From positions 117,929,680-117,993,679 of the forward strand of contig NC_089240.1 of NCBI RefSeq assembly GCF_963924675.1: 64,000 bases of DNA, given 5' to 3'. The DNA comes from Phocoena phocoena (taxonomy: Eukaryota; Chordata; Mammalia; Artiodactyla; Phocoenidae). The position numbers were made by a program, and so were the translations under genes. The stretch's first letter is position 1, and each line of letters begins with the position of its first letter. Under the pieces are notes generated by a model. It had not been told where the DNA came from. It saw only the letters and a list, made by a program, of their open reading frames with translations, and searched no databases. Below, piece after piece: positions 1 through 11,247 of this stretch.

Positions 1-150
1 CCTCAAAATATCTGTGATATATACTGTTCTTATCCCCATTTTATAGATGAGGAAACTGAGACCTAGAGAGGCCTGAGGGCACAGCTGTGATTCGAATGCA
101 ATCAGTCTGACACCAGTGCCATTGTTTGTGACTACCATGCAGCTCTGCCT
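1..150 (-). mobile_element. MIR SINE fragment (antisense)
   Basis: The segment contains the MIR core in reverse orientation: a 'ccccattttatagatgagg' block, then 'aaactgag', a degenerate 'cacagctgtgattcgaa' stretch and 'cagtctgacaccagtgcc'. MIR is an ancient tRNA-derived SINE shared by mammals, inactive today. The left end is cut by the window edge. No coding potential. Confidence 0.85.
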
Positions 151-1030
151 TTCATCTAGCTTTGAAAATAGTAGGTTAATGGTTAAATGTAGCTGTTCTA
201 ATACTTTTATTTTTGACCAATAAGATTTAGAAAATGTATAGTCATAAATTCATGGGTACTGAGCCTTATCTGAATCTCAGCTAAAGTTCATGCCTGGTGA
301 TTTGGAACACATGCCTCCATTCATTCGTCACACATTATATGAGCACCCACCACTAAAGTATATGCCAGACATTGTGTGTGCCAGGATCGTTGCTGCCTAG
401 GTGGACCCTTGAGTGCAAACTCTTTTTGCTTTAAAGTGAGTGTATCTCTTTAAAAACTGAAGAATGCCAAAATTAAAGTTTGAAAGTGCAGTCATTTGGA
501 CTCTTAGCCGTAAGGACTAGAGACCTACTTTAGCTGGTCTAGGCAAAAAGGAGGAATTTATTCTACAGGCCCCCAGGGTTCTCAAGGAGCCCAGGGATAA
601 GAATGCAGACAGGCTTCAGGAATGACCTGGGACCAGACACTGGGTTAGTAGTCAGGACTTTTCTTTCACTCCTTCTCACCTCTGCCTCTCTTTTCATGTC
701 AGCTTGAATCTTTCTTTCTCTGCTCCCTGGTCTGCTGACAGTAGATGGCTATCCCTACCACCTGCATTCATACTATAGGCCCAGCTACCCAGCGTGAGAC
801 CAAGTTTCTCTTAGTCTCAATTCCAAATTCATGGATGGCTGTTCAGCCCTGGACCAGTCACCTGTGGTCAAGGAGGGGGTCATGTTGTACCAACTCGGCT
901 GCCAGTAGCCACCCCTATAACCAGGAGGATTGAGGAAGGAGGGGCTGTATCCAGGGAAGGAAGACAGAGGGGAGGCCAGTAGGACGATCTAATAGGCTTT
1001 CAATAAAGAAAGGGATAACAAATACTGTAG
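151..1030. other. No gene seen; possible old repeat remnants
   Basis: No supported gene. Around 305-375 there is a weak 'ttcattcgt...gagcacccaccact...gccagacattgtg' pattern like the common MIR/L2-class 'gagcacctactatgtgccaggcactg' motif. From about 500 to 960 the text (for example 'aggcaaaaaggaggaattta' and 'ggaccagtcacctgtggtca') resembles a dispersed old repeat I cannot name. A 62-residue reading frame at 745-933 has no recognisable domain. Confidence 0.4.
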
Positions 1031-1039
1031 AAGTTTCTT

Positions 1040-1803
1040 TTTTTTAATTTTTCTTTAAAAATATTTTTTTCTTGTTTTAATTGAAGTATAGTTGATTTAC
1101 AATGTTTCATGTGTACAGCAAAATAATTGCATATATATATATTCTTTTCAGATTCTTTTCCATTATAGGTTATTACAAGATACTGAATATAGTCCCCTGT
1201 GCTATACAGTAGGTCCTTGTTGTTTATCTGTTTTACATATAGTAGTGTATATATGTTAATCCCATACTCCTAATTTAATCCCTCCTCCCACTTTCCCTTT
1301 TGGGAACCGTAGGTTTGTTTTCTATGTCTGTGAATCTCTTTCTGTTTTGTAAATAAGTTCATTTGTATCCTTTCTTTTAGGTTACACATATAAGTGATAT
1401 TATATATTTGTCTTTGTCTAACTTACTTCACTTAGTATGATAATCTCCAGGTTCATCCATGTTGCTGCAAATGGCATTATTTTGTTCTCTTTTATGGTTG
1501 AGTAATATTCCATTGTATATATACACCACATCTTCTTTATCCATTCCTCTGTCGATGGACATTTAGGTTGCCTCCATGTCCTGGCTATTGGAAATAGTGC
1601 TGCAGTGAACATTGGGGTGCATATATCTTTTCGAATTAGAGTTTTCATATTCCCGGATATAGGCCCAGGAGGGGATTGCTGCATCGTATGGTGGTTCTAG
1701 TCTTATTTTTTTGTGAGGAATCTCCATACTGTCTTCCACAGTGGCTGCACCAATTTACGTTCCCACCAACAGTGTAGAAGGGTTCCCTTTTCTCCACACC
1801 CTC
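1040..1803 (-). mobile_element. L1 3' end, 5'-truncated (3' UTR plus ORF2 C-terminus)
   Basis: A T-rich left end (poly-A tail of the antisense element) leads into the cetartiodactyl L1 3' UTR ('ttgaagtatagttgattta', 'ctatacagtaggtccttgtt') and then the ORF2 C-terminal domain. It is bordered by a 9-bp direct repeat, aagtttctt, at 1031-1039 and 1804-1812, consistent with target-primed reverse transcription and 5' truncation. Moderately diverged, not mobile. Confidence 0.93.
1418..1684 (-). pseudogene. L1 ORF2 C-terminal remnant
   Basis: The antisense translation includes '[20 protein letters not shown]' followed by 'KENKIMPFAATWMNLEIIIL', the diagnostic C-terminus of L1 ORF2. Only about 88 residues remain open, against roughly 1,270 for a full ORF2; endonuclease and reverse transcriptase domains are missing because of 5' truncation. 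Non-functional. Confidence 0.93.
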
Positions 1804-1812
1804 AAGTTTCTT

Positions 1813-2286
1813 ACTCTGCTTTCTGGGATGAAAATTAAGAAGCCAAATCAGATATTACTCAAATATCTGCCATTTGTCCACAGGCATAATCGTGGCAATT
1901 ATTACATAACGTATGTATCATACTATATTGTATGCCTTGTCTTGATTCTAGATAAAAACAGTTGAAGTCAATATCAATTGGATTACCCCCCCCCCCACAA
2001 AATTCTGACTGAACACCTCCCATGGTCAGTTGAAACTTCTTTCAGTTTTATTTTAGGTACCTACAAGTTCCTAAATAGGACAAAAAACTTATAAACCTTA
2101 TGCTTACCCAAGTTCTTGAGACTGCAACAGGAATTAGTTCTTTGCTTTCTACAACTGGGAGGATACAATGAATGATACATGTATTAGTCCTTTAGCATTG
2201 GTAATTGTGCTTTTAAAAATAGTAAGATTTCCAGCTCCAAGTTATACTCAGAATTAATCTAATAATACCTAAAGATATGCAAATAT
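1813..2286. other. No feature seen
   Basis: AT-rich sequence with a C homopolymer near 1987-1996. No gene or repeat that I can support. Confidence 0.4.
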
Positions 2287-2299
2287 GCACTACATTCTA

Positions 2300-2417
2300 T
2301 TTTTTTTGCCCATGCTACGTGGCTTGCAGGATCTTAGTTCCCCGAGCAGGGATTGAACCCGGGCCTCCTGCAGTGTAAGCAAGGACTCCTAATCACTGGA
2401 CCGCCAGGGAATTCCCT
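2300..2417 (-). mobile_element. CHR-type tRNA-derived SINE (short form)
   Basis: Reverse orientation: T run, 'gatcttagttccccgagcag', 'ggattgaacccgggcc' (complement of a pol III B box), 'actggaccgccagggaattcc' head. Near-perfect 13-bp direct repeats flank it at 2287-2299 (gcactacattcta) and 2418-2430 (gcgctgcattcta), two transitions apart. The short form lacks the long GC-rich middle of the younger CHR copies in this window. Confidence 0.93.
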
Positions 2418-2430
2418 GCGCTGCATTCTA

Positions 2431-3019
2431 GTAATGGGTGTCTTTCACATTTTAGCGTTAGCTAATATGTCATTGTACCTCACAATATTGTATACTGTGT
2501 ACTCTGCTTTGCCTATAACTGTGTTGTTTGAACTGAGAAAAATCTCATTTACTAGGTGTGGTGGTGATTTTCAGCTATAAACCTTCACTCGGTGAAGGAG
2601 ATGCAAGTGGTTATAACAACATGTTCTTGAAATTGGCGTGAGTCATCAATGGCCTCAAATGTCTAGCCAGGGGGATCTGGCAGTTCAGAAGATGTAGGCT
2701 ACATGAAATTGAACAGGCTGTCTGTGTTTCTCGTCCCCTCTTGGGAAAGACGCATCTTTTGTCAGAAGAGGGGGAGGTTCAACTCCTCAGGAAGGAGCTC
2801 TGTGCAAAAAGGAGCTGACTTTCTGGTTCAGACTCATGAAAAGTCATTGAGGGATGCATGTAAATAAGGGTTGCGGGGTCAGTCCTTCAGTCTTAAAGCC
2901 AGAACGATGCTTAACATTCCAGACCATGGCCTTCTGCAAACCACCAGAAGCCTCTTCAAAGGCCTCCTCTGCCCCGTTCCTACCCTGTTAGCACAAGGTG
3001 GAAATTCCATTTTGGGTTC
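2431..3019. other. No feature seen
   Basis: No gene, RNA or recognisable repeat. Base composition is ordinary for mammalian intergenic DNA. Confidence 0.4.
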
Positions 3020-3236
3020 TATGATAAGAACAATCAATACCATTTTTATACTGCTTTACATTTACAGATCACTTCCACGTGCATTTTCTCATTGGATTAG
3101 AACCATCCATTTTACGGAGAAGGCCATTTCATTTAAGAGAGAATGAGTAACCTGCCTGTGGTTACAGAGCCAGTAAGGCACAAAGCCAGGACTGAAATCT
3201 AGGTGTTTGGCTCCAAATCCTGTTCTTTCCTGAGCA
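3020..3236 (-). mobile_element. MIR SINE (antisense)
   Basis: Antisense MIR pattern in order: 'ctgctttacatttacagatc', 'cattttctcattgga', 'ccattttacggagaaggcc', 'gttacagagccagtaaggc', 'ccaggactgaaatctaggtg', 'ccaaatcctgttctttcc'. Heavily diverged, nearly full length. Confidence 0.85.
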
Positions 3237-4113
3237 TACATGTATCGCTTCTCTTGTGGGTATGTGTTATTGAGAAATCTCCAAGCTAAAGATACCATGG
3301 CTTCTTGTCTCAAGGGAACTAGATAAAAGATTTAGGGATAGTTGTGCAAAGCAGGGATAAGGAAGTTGATACTTCCCAGCCCAAAGTTTGGTAAACGAGT
3401 GACCACGCTTAATGATACGTTAAGATTCCTCACAATTACATCAAAAAACACACGTTGGGGCTTTAAGGAGTGACATGTGGAAAAAATAGAGGCTATTCAG
3501 ATAAGATGTTTGAAGACCTTTATTAGTATTTACTCACCTAGCTCATCTTCCTGTTGCCCTTCCCCCATTGAAAAAACGGGAAGGATGTTGGGAGGTTAAA
3601 ATTTTTTTAAATACACAGTTTGATTTCGATTTATCCAGACAGCAGATCTAGGCATCTAGCTTTTGGGAGATTCATAGCACCACTCTTAAAAAGCGAGCTC
3701 CATTACATGATTTTTAAATGATTTCATTGATGAAAACCTGACAGCTTTTTTCCCCAGGAGCACAGCAATAGCTTGAAGGGGGATCAGCCTGTGGTTCTAG
3801 GATGTTTTTCTCACAAGACTGTGTTTGCCTTTCTCAGTTACTCTCCGCCCTGTGGATGTGGCTGCAAAGCTACTGTTTGTCTGATTTTTCACAATGAGCT
3901 GGAGGACATCAGAGACTCATAACTGTTTTAACGCCTCCCTTACAGATTCCTATAGAGACAGCACCCAGGACACGGCCAGGATGTGCTGTTGAGCCTAAGC
4001 TTCTGTAAACATTAAATATAAATACCAACCTCACTGAGCCCCCTCCTCCTCTGGAAAAGGAAAGTTAACGGCACTTGCACAGTCAGAATTTTCTATCTAT
4101 AAATCCGAGTGAA
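3237..4113. other. No feature seen
   Basis: No supported gene or repeat. The stretch ends at the target-site duplication of the next L1. Confidence 0.4.
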
Positions 4114-4460
4114 AGAGGACTGGGATTTTTTTTTATATATCTTTATTGGAGTATAATTGCTTCACAATGTTGTGTTAAGTTTCTGCTGTATAACAAAGTG
4201 AATCAGCTATACGCATACATATATCCCCATATCCCCTCCCTCTTGAGCCTCCCTCCCACCCTCCCTATCCCACCCCTCTAGGTGGTCACAAAGCACCGAG
4301 CTGATCTCCCTGTGCTATGCGGCTGCTTCCCACTAGCCATCCATTTTACATGTGGTAGTATATATTAGTCCATGCCACTCTCTCACTTAGTCCCAGCTTA
4401 CCCTTCCCCCTCCCCGTGTCCTCAAGTTCGTTCTCTACGTCTGCAGAGGACTGGGATTTT
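4114..4460 (-). mobile_element. L1 3' UTR insertion with 16-bp target-site duplication
   Basis: An exact 16-bp repeat, agaggactgggatttt, lies at 4114-4129 and 4445-4460. Between them is an antisense L1 3' UTR: short T run, 'atctttattggagtataatt', 'gagctgatctccctgtgcta', 'gcggctgcttcccactagcc'. The insert is about 315 bp and severely 5'-truncated, with no ORF2. The intact duplication suggests a fairly young insertion. The same 3' UTR subtype occurs at 25735-26021. Confidence 0.96.
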
Positions 4461-5030
4461 AATGGGTGATAATAGTTGCATTATGGCCAGTTAGTGGCCT
4501 CTTGAGTGTGTAGCAGAGTGAACCATTTGCTTGATACATTCCCACCTGAACTAAACACTGTTATCTTCTTATTTCTTACCGGCTTCCCCACTCACCTGGA
4601 ACCGAACACTTCCCTTTGTGTTGTATCTTATCTAGGAACAAGGAAATGCCACTAGCTACAGGTAAATATGACCTTTGTGAACTGGCAAAAACCTTCCTCA
4701 GTGGCTGGCTTGGAGCTTTGGTTTCCAACATGAGTTTCATTTCAAAGTGGCCTCGTCTGAGTTTATACTTAACCATGGAGTCATGGGTAGTTGCTGGTGG
4801 TTTGTTGATGCAGTTATGCCTACTGCTGGTAAAAGTCATGTTACTTGGATTTACAGAAATTTAATTAAAATTTCTTAAGACAAGGAGTTCATTCTAGAAC
4901 ATTGAAAAAATGTAATTAGTTGATTTTGTGATAGAATATAGTGGTACTGACTGCTAAATGGATATTCTTTACGTCATCAAATTCATATATTTAGAAAGTT
5001 GTAAGTAAAGACCAGTAGTTGTATGAAAAT
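4461..5030. other. No gene supported
   Basis: Overlapping antiparallel open frames of 82-87 codons occur at 4576-4864, but neither shows a domain, splice context or codon pattern that would support a gene. No repeat recognised. Confidence 0.4.
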
Positions 5031-5219
5031 AGGTTTGCCAGATAAAATACAGAGTGCTTAGTTAACTTTGAATATCAGATAAACAACAAATAATTTTTTT
5101 GTATAAGTCTGTCCCGTGGAATATTTGGAACCTGCTTACCCTAAAAAAATACTTATTGTTTATCTGTAATTCAGACTTAACTGAGCATCTTGTATTTTTA
5201 TTTGCTTGATCTGGTAAGT
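5031..5219. mobile_element. Palindromic MITE-like DNA transposon, copy 1
   Basis: The element reads as an imperfect palindrome: 'gtttgccagataaaatacag' at the left and 'gatctggtaagtc' at the right, with 'tcagataaacaacaaata' near the left mirrored by 'acttattgtttatctgtaa' on the right. Two more copies of the same family occur at 11248-11432 and 58977-59157. It has no reading frame and would depend on a transposase in trans. Family name not certain. Confidence 0.8.
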
Positions 5220-5984
5220 CTGGTAAATATCACCTATTTCTCCATCATATGAAGCCATTAGATCAAATAGTAATCGTTCTTAACACACAGCTCAATTGAA
5301 ATAAGCCTGTTAATAACAGGCAACCGACTGGAAAGGAATATGTTTCAGCAGAATTTCTATTAGCTAGCCTATTTTACAAATAACGTCAGAATTGCACATA
5401 AAGAAGTATATGCTTTTATTCATTCTCTGAGTTCAGTGATTCAATATTGTAATTAACCATATAGTAGCAGAGGGGATCTTGGGACAGTGTGTCCACCAGC
5501 TGTGACAGAGAGCCAGGTAGCAATTAGGAAGAACTGCAGGAGCTTATGAGGCATATGTTTAGATTTTTTTTTTTTTTTTGCTGCTATTAGGAAAAACTAC
5601 AGACCTGTAAAGGTGATTAGTACAGAATACTCTACTGCTTCAGCCAGTATCAAAAACGTTTATAGTATTCCTTGATCTGCTTTCAATGTAAAGTTTTTAA
5701 GGTTATTCTATGAAAGGAGTAATTAATAAAGAGAGCGGTAGCAGCAGCAGCCCAGTTGCTATTTGTTGAAGGCTGACTATGGACCAGGCACTGTGGTGGG
5801 CTCCTGACTTCCTGTTGGACTCTGGCTAACTCCGGAATCCATGCTTTTTCTAGTAGACCACCCTGCCTTCTCATGTACAGGTGATGATAGGAGGTGGTTG
5901 CAGGTAACTAAGGGGACCTAACTATTTGATATATTTTTGTTTTGTTGTTATTATTTATTATGTTATTGTTACTGTTATTATTAT
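5220..5984. other. Mostly featureless; short MIR-like motif
   Basis: No gene. A T run sits near 5565-5580. Around 5755-5810 the text 'ggaccaggcactgtggtggg' resembles the MIR/L2 'tgccaggcactgtg' motif but is too short to assign. Confidence 0.35.
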
Positions 5985-6032
5985 CTGCAGCAATAACATA
6001 AGGGCTTACTATGTGCCAGGCTCTGTACTTTT
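5985..6032 (-). mobile_element. MIR SINE, left part (split by L1)
   Basis: 'gggcttactatgtgccaggc' is the 3'-proximal part of an antisense MIR. The element is interrupted here by the L1 insertion and resumes at 6324. Confidence 0.8.
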
Positions 6033-6323
6033 TTAAATTGAAGAATAGTTGATTTACAACATTGTGTTAGTTTTAGGTGTACAGTAAAGTGATTCAGTTA
6101 TACATATATATATATGTATATGTGTGTATATATATATATATGTATATATGTGTGTGTATATATGTATATATATGTGTGTATATATGTATATGTGTGTATA
6201 TATGTATATGTGTGTATATATGTGTGTGTATATATGTATATGTGTGTGTATATATATATTCTTTTCAGATTCTTTTCTCTTATAGGTTATTGAAAGATAT
6301 TGAGTACAGTTGGCCAACAGGCA
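6033..6323 (-). mobile_element. L1 3' UTR fragment inserted in a MIR
   Basis: Antisense L1 3' UTR ('aattgaagaatagttgattt', 'gtgattcagttatacatata', then 'cagattcttttctcttatag'). A 16-bp duplication, caggctctgtactttt, lies at 6017-6032 and 6324-6339, so the insertion point inside the MIR is unambiguous. The internal (TA)/(TG) region of the 3' UTR has expanded to about 155 bp. Confidence 0.95.
6102..6259. repeat. (TA)n/(TG)n compound microsatellite
   Basis: About 155 bp of interleaved tatatg and tgtgta units inside the L1 3' UTR. The seed is the native 'tacatatatatacat' run of the L1. It creates spurious open frames on both strands coding for Tyr/Ile/Cys/Val or Ile/Tyr/Thr/His repeats; these are not genes. 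Confidence 0.97.
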
Positions 6324-6520
6324 CAGGCTCTGTACTTTTAGTGCCTTCTCATTGACTCCTCATATCGGCTCCATGAGGCTTCACTATTACTCTTCTTTAT
6401 AAGATGATGAATCTGTAGCTCAGAGAGGTTATATAATTTGCCCAAAGTTACTTGACAGAGCTAGAATTTTAACTTGGGTTGAAGCTCCTAACAACTCTGC
6501 TGAATTCCTTCTATAAACGA
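6324..6520 (-). mobile_element. MIR SINE, right part
   Basis: Continuation of the split antisense MIR: 'tcattgactcctcatatcgg', 'aagatgatgaatctgtagct', 'cagagaggttatataatttg', 'gacagagctagaattttaac'. With the left part it forms one nearly complete MIR. Confidence 0.88.
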
Positions 6521-7384
6521 CTAACTCCATACAGAAGTATCTCAAAATATGGGCCATACTTTCACAGGTTGCTTAAACATCGGTAGTGTGGACTAATGGT
6601 GGAAAGTTCTGCCTCAGGTTTTCAGAACTCGCTTTCAGTATAAGATCAGTTTAAGGACATTGTACTTTAAGAATCAAGAGGCTGTTGAGAAGAAATTAAT
6701 CTCATCAATTTTGTTGATTTTATTTTCTACGTCATTCCAGAGAGGATTTCAGGCAACTTGTTAACTTTTATGCTAATTTATTGTCTGTTAAGATCAGCTG
6801 ATCTTAATTTTGCTGGAAATGTGCTACTCAGTCATTTATTTAGCAAACCCTTTTAGAGCATCTACATGCTTGACTCTTGCCCTTAAGGAACATCACCTGG
6901 CCTGGGAGAGAGGTAAAACAAAATTTGGATAAAGTCGTCCTCTCAAAGACTTGGAAATAATCCAGAGATTAAATCTATTCCAACACAACCTGAAACAAGA
7001 AGAAAAACAATACAAATGATTCCATTTCCACCCATCCCTTCCCCAATTCAGAAATTACCAGAAGTTTTGTCTTTTGCAAGATGAGGGCAGTTATCTCTTC
7101 TCTCTTTTCCACTTTACCTCTGAGCTCAGAGTGTTAGCACCCTCTGGGCTTCCCTCCCTTCCAGAAAGAACTGGCTACACTTTCTCAGCTGCCCCTTTTG
7201 TCACCTGATCTAGGTTAAAAAGGAATTGTGAACTTTTGATGACTGCTCCTGCAAGATGAAATCTGAAGGGCTGCCCTCAGGTGGAAAGATGAGCCTCTTG
7301 ATGGATAATCTCGCTTAACCAGATGGCCTTCCCATTAGATTACATGCCCCTGTCTCTCTTCCTCATCTCAGGGAAATTCCCCGG
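6521..7384. other. No gene seen
   Basis: Around 6825-6900, 'cagtcatttatttagcaaac' followed by 'cttgcccttaaggaacatca' recalls a widespread old mammalian repeat with the motif 'caacaaatatttattgagc' and 'cctcaaggagct'. Otherwise nothing recognised. Confidence 0.35.
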
Positions 7385-7556
7385 AGTTAGAAGAACTCTA
7401 ATTTTCTGGATGAGGAGATTGACTGAGGCTCAGAGAAGGGAAGGACTTACTATAGGAAACAGAGCTAGTTAGTTATTTGTTAGAGGCAAGACCACAACCT
7501 GATTACTAGCCTAAAGGTCTTGGACTCATACTGTGCAGCTCTGTACTACCTTCAGA
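7385..7556 (-). mobile_element. MIR SINE (antisense)
   Basis: 'tggatgaggagattgactga' then 'ggctcagagaagggaaggac', 'aacagagctagttagttatt', 'aggtcttggactcatactgt' follow the antisense MIR consensus order. Confidence 0.8.
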
Positions 7557-8984
7557 CTTAGTTTCGGTCCTCATGATCAAGAGGACCTTCTCTTCGGTCA
7601 AGAAACAGATTCTACAGAGTCTCTGACAGAGTGTAACCATCATTTACCAAGAGCAGAAGCATGCCCGGTGAGAGTCATGAAATAAATCACATCATCTTTC
7701 TGGCTAGAGAGCTTTCGTATCCAAAAGCATAAATTTGAAGCATAAATTAGAATAACAACCATTCCCCCACTAAAACAAAGCAGTTAGTGGTTTGTTATTA
7801 TTCCTGGGGAAACATCCTTTAAAAAATGATTTTTGGAGTTCTTTGAAGGAAGAAACTAGAAAGCTGGGGATGGTGGTACAGTAATAGCCAAGTACAAGAA
7901 GTGGCATTGCAGAAGGTGGATTACAACTGGGAAACTGTAACACCCTAGTCGCTTCCGTTGATAGAGAAGGAGGAAGATGGATTTCTCTTTAAATGCAATT
8001 GCATTTTTTTTATATATGTGTTCTGAGTAATAACATTTGATTCCCAATTTTATCTGAGCTCTACTTGAATAAACCTGACACTGACTAAACCAGCCAGAGA
8101 AAAAGACAACCAGCGGGGTTATTTGGTAATGCGTAGACCAAGCTGAGTTTGTGCAGCGTTTTGTAGACCCTGCTTTGGTCAGGCAAACAAGGATCAATAA
8201 TTAACATTTCCCAAATGCTTTAAAATTATTCATTGATCACAATAGCACATCTGTAAAGACATTTCCATATGAGAAGCATAAGGCTCTGATCTCTTTAGAT
8301 CAGACCACCTGGTCCCCAATTGGCAGCCCCCAATTTACAAGTGAATCAGGTCATGTTCCAGACGTTAGTGTTTAAGTCAGTTGGAAACCTGGAGCATGTT
8401 TTCCCACAGAAGCAATATTATTTATGATGGTCAGTTTCTTAGGCTAGCCCATCAGTTACACCATGGGTTGGCTTACAAGTCTATTTAAATTATGGTGTAA
8501 TTGATGGGAAAGAGTGTCGCTGGTTAGGCTAACAAACTAGGTAGAGGGGTGAGACCCATATTTCTCAGAAGATACTGGTAAGGAATTGACGTGGGTGCTA
8601 TGATGTAGATTGCAGAACTCAAATCTACCTTGTAGCAAATTCTGCAAATTCGACTTGCCCCTATCGTTCCTCATTTGTAAAGGGCTAAGCTGGAATAACC
8701 TAGTGTGGTGCCATCATGAGGCAGCTGCTGTGGGGAGACCTGGCCTGAGCATCCAGCCTTGAGAATTCTATGGCCAGGGCACTGCCACTCATTTGCTCTG
8801 TAATACTGGACCACTGACCTCCGTTCCCTGAGCAGCACTCAGGAAAGTGGAGTCAGACTCAGGGGGAAATGTGCTCCTGGCCTTGCTTGTGTTCCAGTTG
8901 ATGTCCTGCCCCGTCCTGGCCCCACCAATGCTACCTGGAGAAGTGGATAAAGGAATGGAAGAGGACTCAAGAAATAACAAGTGT
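7557..8984. other. No gene supported
   Basis: About 1.4 kb without a recognised repeat. A 113-codon antisense frame at 7856-8197 has no identifiable domain and no splice or codon evidence. Possibly single-copy intergenic DNA. Confidence 0.4.
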
Positions 8985-9450
8985 TCAAGTTCCTGTTTTT
9001 AAAATTAAAAATAGAAATAAGTATACATGTGCATACATAGAAACGCATATATATATGAACATAGAAGTAATACGTGCTTGTAAAAAATTGTGATAAAGAA
9101 GTATTAAAAAGAAGAAAGTAAAATTTGTCCATAATTTCCCCACCCACAGGTAACTACCGCTAATATTTTGGTGAATATGTTTAAATAATTTTTCTATGTT
9201 TGTGAGTGTACACATACCTTTTTAAAAATTACAATGGGATGATACTAATATTGTTTGGTGACTTAAAAATATCATAATAGCATATTGCAGCTATGTTCCA
9301 TGTCAATAAATATAGATCTATTTCAAAAGATAAGAAAGTTTATGAATGAATAACTATAGATCCATGTCAGCATTTTTGACAATAGCTTCGTGGGCCATTG
9401 TACGGGTAAACTGTCCTTTGTTTAACCACTCCTCTCTTGACAGGCCCAAT
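8985..9450 (-). mobile_element. Old L1M-class 3' end (antisense)
   Basis: Diverged antisense copy of an old L1 3' region: 'ccccacccacaggtaactac' then 'cgctaatattttggtgaata', 'atgttccatgtcaataaata' and 'tttaaccactcctctcttga', which parallels the 'tttaaccagtcccctattga' block of old L1 ORF2 ends. Related copies occur at 14845 and 63283. Family name from memory. Confidence 0.65.
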
Positions 9451-10477
9451 TCCGTTTTGCTACTTGGTACAGATTTTCCTGCTTGGCTCGTACTGGTTCT
9501 GGAGAGCTGTTGTTCGTATCTCTTCCCAGATTCACATTCAGTGGGGTCACGTGAATGTGACCCATGGTGGGTGTATTTACACCACGGAAATTGGCAAGTG
9601 TTCCATCTAGGAGATGTTTTATTTTGTTTTGTTTTCTCTCTCCCTGTGGGAGAGCTGATTTACTGGCACATCGTACAGAGCTCCTCAGCTCACTCCCTGG
9701 CTTCACTTTGCCTAGCTCAGCTGGCCTGATGAAGGGGGATGGATGGGAGAAAAGGAACTGACAACAAATCATCAGTAACAACCAGTCCTCAAACGCTGAT
9801 AACATAGATCCATTTGTGGCTAATGCTCCTATCACAAAGTACAGGCATTGTATCTTAACAATGATGTGTAAATAAATAATAATAAGGTTTTGGAAGCTAA
9901 GTGTTTTGGCAAATAAATTAAAGCTGTGTTATCTGTTAACCTGGTAACAAGTTTCAGATTGAATAGATTACAGATGAGTAGCAAAGCCAGCAATAAGAAG
10001 AGTCTCAAAGGAGACCACAACTGGTGTTTTGGCTTTTCAGGGATTTTTGTTGTTTCTGTCAGGGAAAGAATGCTTGCCAGTAGAATGTCTCCTGTGATCT
10101 CCTTGTTTGTTCTGTTTATTGTGGGATTCTAAACCTGTAGGTGTGATGCCAAGGATTAGGGGCAGCGCTTCTTGATTCTTTTCTGGTCAGGGTAGGATTT
10201 ATCAGATTCTAGTTTTCGGAAAGAGTGATAAAGAGGGCCAAAAAATATGGGACTTCATACCCTTAGGGATGGCATAGACATGTCACTTCACTGCAGCATG
10301 TTTTGCTTTCTACCTTGACAAAGTAGCAAGGGTAGAGTGTATAGGACATCTCAATAATCTGAGGGTGGCTACCGGCATCCGTTCCTGCCTCTCTGTCCCT
10401 GACACCACACAGTACCTTGAGTGCCTCAGAAACTGTGCTCTACCACATTCCGTTTCCCCCCGCCCATTACCTTTAGC
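9451..10477. other. No gene supported
   Basis: Open frames of 127 (+) and 137 (-) codons overlap each other at 9346-9835, but neither has a recognisable domain and the plus frame starts inside an old L1 remnant. I do not call a gene. No repeat recognised in 9850-10470. Confidence 0.4.
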
Positions 10478-10770
10478 CCATAGTGTGGTGGTGAAGAGTG
10501 TAGGCTCCGGAGTCTGACAGATTTGGGTGGCAAAGGGTGTTGGTTTTGGAGCCTGACAGGTCTGGGTTCGAAGCCCAGCCCTGCCACTTACACACTGTGT
10601 GACCCTGGGCATGTTTCATAAAATCCACTCTCTGCCTCAGTTTCCTCAGCTATAAAATGGGGATGATGGTGTGCCTGATTTGGAGCTTTGTTGTGAGACT
10701 CAATTGGGATGATACCTATGAAATGCTTGCTACAGTGCCTGGCATTTAGGACAGGTTTACTATCGTCGTG
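10478..10770 (+). mobile_element. MIR SINE with duplicated head
   Basis: Sense MIR: 'gtctgggttcgaagcccagc' (B box region), 'gtgtgaccctgggcatg', 'cctcagtttcctcagctata', 'aaatggggatgatgg', 'acagtgcctggcatttagg'. The first 45 bp (tRNA-like head with 'ggctccggagtctgacag') appears again as 'ggttttggagcctgacaggt', so the head is present twice. Confidence 0.9.
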
Positions 10771-10954
10771 ATTTTCCTGGATTGGTCTAGCTCTCTCCGG
10801 AAATTTTACAAAAATGCTATCAAAAGGACCCCCTGACTACTCCCCTGTGCCCTTCTCTCGGTGATCTTTAAGATGGTCAAGCCCCTACTCTGATAAAACT
10901 CGTCTGCTGAACACAATACACACTGTCCAGTTCATCTCAGCTTCAGCTTTTTCT

Positions 10955-11130
10955 CATGAAACAGCTCCTGAAAATTTTCTCTGTCCCCCTCCTTACAATC
11001 CTGTCTCCTCCAGGGAGCCTTCCCTGATCACATCAGCCCGCAGTGCTCACGTATACCCACATAGCTGATGTTCTTCAGCAATTCAACTCCTTTTTCATCT
11101 CAGGATCATTCACTTGGCCCTAACTTGTGA
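10955..11130 (+). mobile_element. L2-like LINE 3' fragment
   Basis: 'ctgtctcctccagggagcct' followed by 'tccctgatcacatcagcccg' and 'cagtgctcacgtata' matches the L2 3' region motif (tcctccaggaagccttccctga). Short and diverged. Confidence 0.6.
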
Positions 11131-11247
11131 CAGGTCTGAAGCTGTTACAACAGAATTGCCATCTAACCCCTGTGTCATGTGATAACTGCTCCGGATTCCT
11201 AAGACACAGCAGCAAGTCCCACATCAATCCAGCTGTGCATTGGGAAT

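Noticed and set aside
1987..1996. C homopolymer as a G-quadruplex signal
   Set aside because: A single C run without spaced partner runs; not a quadruplex pattern.
6054..6355. Two repetitive frames rich in Ile/Tyr/Thr/His or Tyr/Ile/Cys/Val
   Set aside because: Translation of a TA/TG microsatellite; not a protein.
9346..9835. Overlapping 127- and 137-codon frames on opposite strands
   Set aside because: Both cover the same bases, neither has a recognisable domain, and the left part is old L1 sequence. Length is within chance expectation.
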